Below are positions 1-5,476 of a DNA stretch of 7,385 nucleotides, piece by piece. This DNA comes from Candidatus Aminicenantota bacterium (GTDB lineage: Bacteria; Acidobacteriota; Aminicenantia; Aminicenantales; Aminicenantaceae), in the NCBI GenBank assembly GCA_030670375.1, contig DAOVBT010000093.1, forward strand, positions 1-7,385. Reading direction: 5' to 3'. Under the pieces are notes generated by a model, which was given only the letters and a program-made list of their open reading frames with translations, was not told where the DNA came from and ran no database searches. Each line of letters starts with the position of its first letter. Position 1 is the stretch's first letter. Position numbers and translations under genes: made by a program.

Positions 1-142
1 AAGGAATATTTTTCAGTCTGATTTTTTCTTGGGTTAAAAGTGAGGCCGCAATGGCAGGCAGAACGGCATTTTTTGCCCCGCTGATTTTGACTTTACCCTT
101 GAGCTGGAGGTTCTGATTTCCGCGAATCCTGATCTTTTCCAT
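1..142 (-). CDS. murA: UDP-N-acetylglucosamine 1-carboxyvinyltransferase (MurA), N-terminal 47 residues only
   Basis: Partial gene: the start codon is at 142 and the reading frame runs off the left edge. MurA transfers enolpyruvate from PEP to UDP-GlcNAc, the first committed step of peptidoglycan synthesis in the cytoplasm. The translated start (MEKIRIRGNQNLQLKG, then VKISGAKNAVLP at about residues 18-29) matches the MurA N-terminus. The motif SGAKNA contains the Lys-Asn pair (K24, N25) equivalent to the substrate-binding K22/N23 of E. coli MurA. This motif separates MurA from the related AroA. The gene follows the Cys/Met PLP enzyme after 47 bp on the same strand, with no functional link to it. 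The ribosome binding site is weak, and a promoter match ends only 8 nt before the ATG. The PEP-loop Cys and the second domain are outside the window. Confidence 0.9.
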   Translation of the reverse strand, partial: MEKIRIRGNQNLQLKGKVKISGAKNAVLPAIAASLLTQEKIRLKNIP

Positions 143-150
143 GCAAAATC

Positions 151-179
151 ATTCTAGACCAATACACGCCAAAATTCAA
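151..179 (-). promoter_or_regulatory. Candidate sigma70 promoter for murA
   Basis: On the minus strand, TTGAAT (179-174) and TAGAAT (156-151) are separated by exactly 17 nt. They match the -35 consensus at 4 of 6 positions and the -10 consensus at 5 of 6. The -10 box ends 8 nt before the murA ATG, so transcription would start within a few bases of the start codon and give a nearly leaderless message. No terminator hairpin with a T tract lies between the upstream PLP gene and this site, so readthrough into murA is also possible. This is a consensus match only. Confidence 0.45.
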
Positions 180-189
180 CATTGGGTCC

Positions 190-1593
190 CTATATATTTA
201 AGGCTTGGTCGAGGTCGGCAATCAGATCATCCGGGTGTTCGGCTCCCACACATAACCTTATCATCTGGGGCGGGATGTCTGCCAGTTGGCGGGCTTCCTC
301 TCCTTGTTGAAGGTGGGTGGAGATGGCAGGTATGGTCGCTATGCTCTTGATCCGGCCCATATCGCCCGCCCTGTAGATTATCTGCAAACGATCGAACACA
401 CGTCTGGCGTTTGCCGGTGGTCCCTCCACCCGAAAGCTCATCAAATGCCCATAGCGGTTGACTTCAGTCCCATTCTCGCCTTCAGAATCCACGAGTTTCA
501 TGTATTGTTTCGCCAGTCTGTGGTACGGGAACTGAGGGATTCCAAGGAAGTCGACTTGATACACTTTGGGATGATGACTCAAGAAATCGGCGACTTTCTG
601 GCAGTTTTGGCTGACCAGGTCCATTTTTGATCGCAGGGTGCGCAAGTCATTCAAGGCGAACATCGCATTGATTGGAGATGCGGCTGGCCCGATATCCCGG
701 AAAGGCAAAAATTTTACGTATCCGGCGAAACTTTCCTTAAATAAAGGATTATCGTTCTTGATTTTTGTGACGATGGGATTTCGGCTGATCAGAGCGCCTC
801 CGATAGCAAGCCCTCCGGAAGTTATCGACTTGGTCAGCGAATGGATCACAATATCTGCTCCGTATTCGATCGGACGCATCAGAGCAGGTGTGGCACAGGT
901 CGAATCGATTAGGAACGGAATTTCCCACGAGTGGGCCAAGTCCGCCAGCGCTCGGACATCACAGAAAGCCTGCTGCGGATTGCTCGGAGCTTCGGCATAC
1001 AGGAACCGTGTGTCCTCGTCGATCTTGGCTTTCCATTCTTCCAGATCTTCGGGATGGGTGACCCAGCGGACTTCGATCCCTCTCTCCTGCATTTTTCTTA
1101 TGGAAAAATGCTGATAGGTTCCGCCATAGATCTGGATCGAGGAGACAAAATTGATTTTTTCAGGCCCGTCCTTCTGTTTGACCAAAAAGGAATCGACGGC
1201 AAGCATGATCGCAGACATCCCGGAGGCTGTCACGAGACATGACGTCTCACAACCGGTTTTGTATCCCTCGAGAAGAGCAAGAACCCATTCCAGATAATAG
1301 GTGGTGGGATTGGCAAATCGTGTGTAACACCATGTGGGAATGAGATAGGCCAGAGCTGCTTCCATCTCGTCTGAATCTCTGTAGGCTTGAGCAGCAGCCA
1401 GATAGACCGGCTCGATGACAGCGCCTTGATTCTGCTCCAGGGCTTCCTCCACAGTGTACAGCCCATGCACGGCGATCGTGTCGAACTTGAGCTTTTTAAC
1501 TCGTTCGATCTGCTTTTTTTTCTGCTCCAGATTTTTTTTAGCCTCTTCTATGTATTTTTTGACACCAGATCCGTATTCCGCTCCGTCAGACAT
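190..1593 (-). CDS. Cys/Met-metabolism PLP-dependent enzyme (cystathionine gamma-synthase / O-acetylhomoserine sulfhydrylase type)
   Basis: 467 residues, cytoplasmic, fold-type I. Members of this family carry out gamma- or beta-elimination or replacement on homoserine esters, cystathionine, methionine or cysteine. Seen here: YTRFANPT (90-97), whose Tyr and Arg reach the neighbouring subunit's PLP phosphate; SGMSAI (124-129); YGGTY (156-160); D230 in FLIDSTCATP, for the PLP ring nitrogen; the Schiff-base Lys K255 in HSLTKSITSGG; and the C-terminal ISTHLQQ...MIRLCVGAEHPDDLIADL block with R446 for the substrate carboxylate. The usual family length is about 380-430. The excess is mainly a charged, helix-forming N-terminal extension of about 36 residues, plus a small insertion near 368-380. 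The common DNT after the strand is DST here, and the loop after K255 lacks the usual GGH. The start has AGAGGA a few bases upstream and lies 13 bp after the aminotransferase stop. The family is clear. The exact reaction (lyase, synthase or sulfhydrylase) cannot be decided. Confidence 0.85.
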   Translation of the reverse strand: MSDGAEYGSGVKKYIEEAKKNLEQKKKQIERVKKLKFDTIAVHGLYTVEEALEQNQGAVIEPVYLAAAQAYRDSDEMEAALAYLIPTWCYTRFANPTTYYLEWVLALLEGYKTGCETSCLVTASGMSAIMLAVDSFLVKQKDGPEKINFVSSIQIYGGTYQHFSIRKMQERGIEVRWVTHPEDLEEWKAKIDEDTRFLYAEAPSNPQQAFCDVRALADLAHSWEIPFLIDSTCATPALMRPIEYGADIVIHSLTKSITSGGLAIGGALISRNPIVTKIKNDNPLFKESFAGYVKFLPFRDIGPAASPINAMFALNDLRTLRSKMDLVSQNCQKVADFLSHHPKVYQVDFLGIPQFPYHRLAKQYMKLVDSEGENGTEVNRYGHLMSFRVEGPPANARRVFDRLQIIYRAGDMGRIKSIATIPAISTHLQQGEEARQLADIPPQMIRLCVGAEHPDDLIADLDQALNI

Positions 1594-1606
1594 GTTTTCC
1601 TCTCTA

Positions 1607-2842
1607 TCAATCCGGTTGGCCTTTCGGCCTTTCTCCTGCCTTGTATCTTTCGATTGCCTGTCGCAATCTTTTTACGCCTTCGATAATCTCTTCTTTGGTC
1701 GGAAAAGAAAAGTTGATCCGCATCGTGTTGTACTTGCGGAGTCCTTCCGGATAGCAAACCTCTCCCGGGACAAAGGCCACCCTTTCTTCGATGGCCAAGT
1801 AAAAAAGATCCAGCGTGTTCAACTCTTCAGGAACCGTAATCCACAGGAAGAGTCCTCCTTCCGGTTTTGTCCATTTCACTCCCGTTTTTTCAGGAAAATT
1901 TTCTTCCATGGCTCCAAGAAAAAAACTGAGCTTTTCTGCATAATAAGCTTTGGCTTTTTGGAAATGGGCATCCAGGTCGCATTCTTTCAGGAAAGCCGTG
2001 CAGATGTCTTGGTTCAGTTTGGGTGTGTTGAGGATGTTTGATCCCTTGATGAAGGTTAGTTTTTGGATGACATCTGGAGGGCCGATGTTGAACCCGACGC
2101 GAATCCCAGGACAGAGAATTTTGGAAAATGTATAGAGTCCGATCACATTTCCTTGGTTTTCATCCAGTGAATAGATGGAGGGGAGATGTTCTCCCTTGTA
2201 CCGCAGTTCTCTGTATGGACTGTCCTCCACGATAGGAATTTTGTACTTTTTGCCCATTTCGAGAATCGCCAGTCTTTTTTCCAGGCTCATCGTTATGCCA
2301 GAAGGATTCTGGAAGTCAGGGACCAAATAGATGAATTTTGGCTGCTTCCCCTGGCTCAGAAGGTCCTGGATTCCCTTATCCATGCCTTCCACATCCGATC
2401 CATCTTCCTGGATATCTAGGGCAAGATATTTGGCGTCTTCCAGTTCGAATGCGGCAAGCGCACCCCCGAACGTCGGTAGGTCGATAACAACTAGATCTTG
2501 TGCGTCGAGAAACAGCCTTCCTATGAGATCCAATCCATGTTGGCCGGATGTAGTGATCATGATGTTTTCCGGCTCGATAAAGATATTATCTGTCTTGAGA
2601 TACTCGATGACCGCTGTCATCAGTTCTTTTTCACCTGGAATCGGAGAGTATTGGAGGACGGATTCATAATTGTCTTTGATGGCTCTCTCGGCAGCTTGTT
2701 GTATGAGATCGACAGGAAAAACATCGCTGGATGGGAGTCCTCCGGCAAAGGAGATGATTTCTGGGTCCTTTAAGTACCGAAGCATTTTTCCGATGACATA
2801 TCCTTCAAAATCTTTCATGATAGTAGCGAATAGCTTTTTCAT
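1607..2842 (-). CDS. PLP-dependent aminotransferase, class I/II (2-aminoadipate aminotransferase / MocR-like catalytic domain)
   Basis: 411 residues from the chosen ATG at 2842; cytoplasmic fold-type I transaminase. Motifs in order: ISFAGGLPSSDVFP (about 30-43), typical of LysN/2-aminoadipate transaminases and of the MocR catalytic domain; TTSGQHGLDLIGR (98-109); VPDFQNPSG with N179; VEDSPY with D207 and Y210; TFSKILCPGIRVG with the PLP Lys K241 and R248; and R375 in TMRINFSF for the substrate carboxylate. There is no N-terminal GntR-type helix-turn-helix, so this is a stand-alone enzyme and not a MocR regulator. Start choice: AGGA lies 7 nt before this ATG, and the cupin stop is 4 bp upstream. 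Upstream in-frame starts (TTG 2884, ATG 2881) would overlap the cupin gene by more than 30 bp and lack a good ribosome site. Members of this group accept aromatic, branched, adipate-type or glutamate-like amino acids; the substrate here is unknown. Confidence 0.86.
   Translation of the reverse strand: MKKLFATIMKDFEGYVIGKMLRYLKDPEIISFAGGLPSSDVFPVDLIQQAAERAIKDNYESVLQYSPIPGEKELMTAVIEYLKTDNIFIEPENIMITTSGQHGLDLIGRLFLDAQDLVVIDLPTFGGALAAFELEDAKYLALDIQEDGSDVEGMDKGIQDLLSQGKQPKFIYLVPDFQNPSGITMSLEKRLAILEMGKKYKIPIVEDSPYRELRYKGEHLPSIYSLDENQGNVIGLYTFSKILCPGIRVGFNIGPPDVIQKLTFIKGSNILNTPKLNQDICTAFLKECDLDAHFQKAKAYYAEKLSFFLGAMEENFPEKTGVKWTKPEGGLFLWITVPEELNTLDLFYLAIEERVAFVPGEVCYPEGLRKYNTMRINFSFPTKEEIIEGVKRLRQAIERYKAGERPKGQPD
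1618..1629 (-). repeat. Small GNRA-type hairpin at the end of the aminotransferase gene
   Basis: The minus-strand transcript reads GGCC-GAAA-GGCC, four G-C pairs closed by a GAAA tetraloop. It lies within the last codons of the aminotransferase, nine bases before its stop codon and about 25 bases before the next gene's ATG. It has no T tract, so it is not an intrinsic terminator. It could modestly affect translation or mRNA decay between the two genes, or be chance. Confidence 0.25.
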
Positions 2843-2846
2843 CAAT

Positions 2847-3209
2847 TTATCCTGTTTTTGCTGAGTAGCGGTCGGGGGCATCAAAAATGTCCATAACCTG
2901 GACTCGGCTGAGGAACGTTGCGGAATGTTCCACTCCTTCAGGGATATAATACCAGTCTCCCTTCCGGTATATTTTTGTTTCCCCTCCGATTGTCAACGAC
3001 ATTTCCCCTTCAAACACCACTCCCCACTGGCTACAGTGGGAGTGAGGAGGAACCTTGCCAACGGGTTGGATGTCGAAAAAAACTATCTGTTTGTCCGTAC
3101 TCTGGAACAGCCAGCCCCTGACCCCCTCCAGCGGGATGTCGATTTCAGGGAGATCCCTTATCATTTCTGGATAGGGCGTCCCTTCCCATTGATCCATTAA
3201 TTCTTTCAT
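2847..3209 (-). CDS. Small single-domain cupin protein
   Basis: 120 residues, soluble, one beta-barrel cupin domain. Cupin motif 1 is GKVPPHSHCSQWGVVFEGE (51-69): H56 and H58 are the expected metal ligands, but Q61 stands where many cupins have the metal-binding Glu. Motif 2 is GDWYYIPEGVEH (84-94... GDW through H94), with H94 as the third His. A single metal site of three His with Gln, or a metal-free binding pocket, is therefore plausible. Small cupins of this size act as isomerases, epimerases, dioxygenases or simple ligand binders, and the fold alone does not say which. AAGGA lies 7 nt before the ATG and overlaps the SDR stop codon. The cupin's own stop is embedded in the ribosome site of the aminotransferase (AGGATAA), so translation of the three genes is probably coupled. 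Confidence 0.85.
   Translation of the reverse strand: MKELMDQWEGTPYPEMIRDLPEIDIPLEGVRGWLFQSTDKQIVFFDIQPVGKVPPHSHCSQWGVVFEGEMSLTIGGETKIYRKGDWYYIPEGVEHSATFLSRVQVMDIFDAPDRYSAKTG
2850..2853 (-). promoter_or_regulatory. Ribosome binding site that decides the aminotransferase start
   Basis: On the minus strand CAGGATAAATTG precedes ATG 2842. AGGA is 7 nt from the ATG and merges with the TAA stop of the cupin gene. This supports ATG 2842 over the upstream TTG 2884 and ATG 2881, and suggests translational coupling. Confidence 0.7.
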
Positions 3210-3218
3210 TTTTTTTCC

Positions 3219-4010
3219 TTAAAAAATTGATTTAATGTAACCCCCGTCCACCTGGAGCGCGACTCCTGTGATATAACTTGCCGCTTCTGAGCAGAGAAAA
3301 ACCACAGCAGCAGCGATTTCGTACGGACGGCCCAGCCGTCCCATCGGGATGATCTTTTCGATATTCTGTAAAAAATCTTGAACAGATCCTTTGCCAGCGT
3401 TCTCAAAAGATTTGGCCAGGTTTTCAATCCGTTCGGTTCGGGTATATCCCGGACATACCGAATTGACCGTTATGCCGAAGGGGGCCAATTGGCTGGATAG
3501 AGATTTTGAGAACCCCAGCACACCTGCCCTTGCCGTGTTGGACAGGATCAAAGTTTCTATGGGTTGTTTGGCCGATACGGATGTCAAATTGACGATTCGT
3601 CCCCACTTTTGCTTTTTCATGTGGGGTGTCACCTGATAGCAGAGGTTCACTGTGCTCAGAAGGTTCAGTTCCAGGGCCTTGCGGTAATCATCCATGCCAA
3701 AATCCTCGACCATTCCAGATGGCGGTCCACCCGCGTTGCAGACCAAGATGTCCACAGTCCCGAATTTGTCGACCACGTGTTTGGCCAGTTTTTTCACCTG
3801 ATCTTTGTCCGTGACGTCTGTTGCCTGGGCAATGATCTGCCCTCCCGCCCTTTCTGCGATTTCTTTTTTTGTCCGGAAGAGCTCTCCTTCGCCTCTGGCA
3901 CAGATGGCCACATTGGCGCCTTCTCTTGACAGTTGGAGAGCGATAGCCTTTCCTAAACCGCGGCTCGAGGCCGTCACAAGAGCTGTTTTGTCTTTGATCC
4001 CCAGATTCAT
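3219..4010 (-). CDS. Short-chain dehydrogenase/reductase (SDR), with Ser/Arg in place of the catalytic Tyr/Lys
   Basis: 263 residues, the usual length for a classical SDR; NAD(P)-dependent oxidoreductase fold, cytoplasmic. Seen: the cofactor motif TASSRGLG (13-20, the TGxxxGxG equivalent with the first Gly replaced by Ala); C38-A-R39 after beta-2, whose Arg favours NADP(H); D65-V66; NAGG (92-95); N116; catalytic Ser S144 in NLTSVS; and PG (187-188). Thirteen residues after S144, where YxxxK is expected, the sequence is S157-N-T-A-R161, so both the Tyr and the Lys are absent. The C-terminal ITGVALQVDGGY is typical. Surrounding residues (LILSNTARAGVLGFSKSL) are well kept, so this looks like a natural variant subgroup and not decay. 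GGAG lies 7 nt before the ATG. The gene sits between the unknown 413-residue gene and the cupin. It may have altered chemistry, or bind nucleotide without classical catalysis. Confidence 0.9.
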   Translation of the reverse strand: MNLGIKDKTALVTASSRGLGKAIALQLSREGANVAICARGEGELFRTKKEIAERAGGQIIAQATDVTDKDQVKKLAKHVVDKFGTVDILVCNAGGPPSGMVEDFGMDDYRKALELNLLSTVNLCYQVTPHMKKQKWGRIVNLTSVSAKQPIETLILSNTARAGVLGFSKSLSSQLAPFGITVNSVCPGYTRTERIENLAKSFENAGKGSVQDFLQNIEKIIPMGRLGRPYEIAAAVVFLCSEAASYITGVALQVDGGYIKSIF

Positions 4011-4021
4011 GGATATTCTCC

Positions 4022-4043
4022 GATTGAGATTAAGTCTCTAATC
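4022..4043 (-). repeat. Inverted repeat at the stop codon of the 413-residue gene
   Basis: The arms GATTGAGA (4022-4029) and TCTC-T-AATC (4035-4043) can pair over 8 bp with one bulged base and a 5-nt loop (TTAAG on the plus strand). The stem covers the stop codon of the upstream gene, and the SDR ribosome site lies just downstream of it. Only three pairs are G-C and no T tract follows in the direction of transcription, so it is not a convincing terminator. It could be an mRNA-processing or stability element. Confidence 0.3.
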
Positions 4044-5279
4044 CTTTTTTCTTATGTAGGACACATCGGCATACCGGGCCTCGTGACCCCTAGCCATGAT
4101 TTCTTTGGCATCCGTATCACATCTCACACATTTGTAATAAATGACATTCCCGATCAATTCGGCCTTTTCATTTCTCTCTTCATCCGAGAGGAAATACGCT
4201 TCCATCGTGTCGAAAGGACGCGCCTCTCCATCACTTTCATACTTGATGGTTATGTTTCTTTCCGCATCGAGAACCTTAAAGGCGTTTTCGGTCCAGTTGA
4301 AGTCTTCCATTCCGAGATCAGGATTGATCCTGAGATGAGCAGCTAGCGAGACATCCAGTCCCGACGCCTCCATTTCCTTGCTGCACTGGATAAAGGTTTC
4401 CGCGGTTGCCGCATTCCCGATGTTGATTTCGTAGACGGGGGTAGTGCCGTCCTCTCGCAAGTATTCTTTGAAGATATTCATCAGCATTCGGAGCTGCACG
4501 GTATTTTGTGTAGAAAGGAGCATGGATATTTTAAAAGACAGGTTGGGAATTTCTCTTGCGTAATAGCAGGCCGCAACGATCGTGGACCAACTGGGATTCA
4601 GGAAAAAGTTGGCACCCGTCTCGAGGGCAGCTCGGGTGATTCCGTCCAGGTAGACAAGATGGTTGTTGTTTCCCACTTCCACTCCTCCAAGATTGCCGAA
4701 GGGTGTCCCCATGTTCTTCAATATGATCTGGCTTATACCTCCTCCCAGATCTCTCCTTTCGAACGTTTCCCCTGTCACTTCCTCAACATGGGCGAACCGC
4801 TTCTCTGGAAGGGGTGTTCCCAGGAGGTTTGTCGAGCAAAACTTGCTGGCTCCGAGCAGATTTTCTGCCAGGGCAAGCACCGTAATCAAATCCCCGCCGT
4901 ATACATAGGCTTCTGTCAACCCGACCACAGAAATCATTTCGGTCGGGAAAAAGACATTCCCGTTTTCCACGATGTCCTTGATGGCATAAAATGTCGGGTT
5001 GGCACCCTGAAATCCCGAGACTTGCGTTGTGCAGACTCCCTTTTTATTGAAGGTCAATTGGTTCGCTTCTATGTAATCTTCGACCTTGGCGAATTTTTGG
5101 ACATATTCTTCCGATTTTTGCAAGAGATCCCCGAATCCTTTTCCTTCAGCGATCATCTTCCTTGTGTCGTAATCCCGCATGGATTCGATTTTTTCGGAAA
5201 TGGCCTTTGCGCCTCCGTAGGATTCCAGCAGCGCATCCATAGCTTTGGTGTCTTTGTTGGATAAGAATTTAAAATGCAT
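4038..5279 (-). CDS. Unrecognised conserved-looking 413-residue soluble protein, first gene of the leftward operon
   Basis: I do not recognise the family. The protein is 413 residues, has no signal peptide or membrane segment, and starts at an ATG with AGGAGG four bases upstream, the strongest ribosome site on this strand. A charged, helical N-terminal part (about 1-75) is followed by a mixed alpha/beta core with stretches that look like active-site loops: TTQVSGFQGANPTFY (84-98), NLGGVEVGNNNHLVYLDG (196-213), FFLNPSWSTIVAACYYA (225-241), EINIGNAATAETF (284-296) and AAHLRINPDLG (313-323). The alternation of short hydrophobic strands and helices from about 110 to 350 would suit a TIM-barrel-like enzyme, but that is only an impression. 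Near the C-terminus C384-V-R-C387 (YYKCVRCDTD) could bind a metal or form a disulfide. As the first gene of an operon with an SDR, cupin and two PLP enzymes, it most likely supplies a pathway-specific step. Confidence 0.93.
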   Translation of the reverse strand: MHFKFLSNKDTKAMDALLESYGGAKAISEKIESMRDYDTRKMIAEGKGFGDLLQKSEEYVQKFAKVEDYIEANQLTFNKKGVCTTQVSGFQGANPTFYAIKDIVENGNVFFPTEMISVVGLTEAYVYGGDLITVLALAENLLGASKFCSTNLLGTPLPEKRFAHVEEVTGETFERRDLGGGISQIILKNMGTPFGNLGGVEVGNNNHLVYLDGITRAALETGANFFLNPSWSTIVAACYYAREIPNLSFKISMLLSTQNTVQLRMLMNIFKEYLREDGTTPVYEINIGNAATAETFIQCSKEMEASGLDVSLAAHLRINPDLGMEDFNWTENAFKVLDAERNITIKYESDGEARPFDTMEAYFLSDEERNEKAELIGNVIYYKCVRCDTDAKEIMARGHEARYADVSYIRKKD

Positions 5280-5283
5280 GGGT

Positions 5284-5289
5284 CCTCCT
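5284..5289 (-). promoter_or_regulatory. Ribosome binding site of the 413-residue gene
   Basis: Minus strand GAGGAGGACCC-ATG: a full AGGAGG four bases before ATG 5279. It fixes the start and suggests strong translation of the first operon gene. Confidence 0.75.
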
Positions 5290-5359
5290 CATTGTTTTTT
5301 GTGTGTATTATCGGGATGGTTGGTGAGAGTTTCCAAAAAATATCCCATTGAGGTTTTAA

Positions 5360-5388
5360 ATTGTATTGGAAAAAAGCTATTGCTTCAA
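5360..5388 (-). promoter_or_regulatory. Candidate sigma70 promoter of the leftward operon
   Basis: Minus-strand TTGAAG (5388-5383) and TACAAT (5365-5360) are separated by exactly 17 nt, matching the -35 at 4 of 6 and the -10 at 5 of 6 positions. A start near 5353 would give a leader of about 73 nt before the ATG at 5279. I see no riboswitch or attenuator structure in that leader. This is the best match on this strand in the spacer. Confidence 0.5.
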
Positions 5389-5399
5389 GTCCAAATTGA
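5366..5399. promoter_or_regulatory. Possible operator: nested short inverted repeats between the divergent promoters
   Basis: Three short dyads cluster in the 5366-5399 stretch: TTGGA (5366-5370) with TCCAA (5390-5394); AAGC-TATT-GCTT (5374-5385); and TCAA (5385-5388) with TTGA (5396-5399), which has extra matches inside. They overlap the leftward -35 box and spacer and end three bases from the rightward -35 box, where one regulator could affect both units. The arms are only 4-5 bp in AT-rich DNA, so chance is a real alternative. Confidence 0.25.
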
Positions 5400-5401
5400 T
5401 A

Positions 5402-5430
5402 TTGACTTAAACATACCTGTGTGTTATTGA
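5402..5430 (+). promoter_or_regulatory. Candidate promoter of the homoserine dehydrogenase-aldehyde dehydrogenase unit
   Basis: TTGACT (5402-5407, 5 of 6) is followed after 17 nt by TATTGA (5425-5430, 3 of 6). The weak -10 box is preceded by TGT, which provides the TGn of an extended -10 element. A start near 5437 leaves about 40 nt of leader before ATG 5477, too short for a typical riboswitch. Confidence 0.45.
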
Positions 5431-5464
5431 TTTTTCCCTGGATTATTTAGCTTCTATCATTCCT

Positions 5465-5470
5465 AGGAGG
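5465..5470 (+). promoter_or_regulatory. Ribosome binding site of the homoserine dehydrogenase gene
   Basis: AGGAGG six bases before ATG 5477, an ideal Shine-Dalgarno match and spacing. It fixes the start. Confidence 0.8.
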
Positions 5471-5476
5471 TTAACT

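Noticed and set aside
143..189. Terminator between the PLP gene and murA
   Set aside because: No stem of more than a few base pairs and no T tract in the direction of transcription.
1618..1629. Intrinsic terminator after the aminotransferase gene
   Set aside because: The stem is only 4 bp, lies inside the coding sequence and has no T tract; the next gene begins 13 bp after the stop.
1454..2041. Open frame of 195 codons on the plus strand across the PLP and aminotransferase genes
   Set aside because: It is antisense to two genes with intact catalytic motifs, has low-complexity Phe/Ser/Arg composition and no ribosome site worth noting.
1607..2842. MocR-type transcription regulator for the cluster
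   Set aside because: Only the aminotransferase domain is present; there is no GntR-like DNA-binding domain in front of it.
2843..2884. Longer aminotransferase with a TTG (2884) or ATG (2881) start
   Set aside because: It would overlap the cupin gene by more than 30 bp, adds only a polar tail (PPTATQQKQDKL) and lacks a good ribosome site. ATG 2842 has AGGA at 7 nt.
4506..5264. Long open frame (252 codons) on the plus strand opposite the 413-residue gene
   Set aside because: It is antisense to a gene with a strong ribosome site and good protein character. Its own translation is rich in His, Cys, Phe and Arg with no domain features.
5431..5476. SAM, threonine-type or other riboswitch/attenuator ahead of the homoserine dehydrogenase
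   Set aside because: The leader after the likely start is only about 40 nt, with no stable structure and no peptide rich in regulatory codons.
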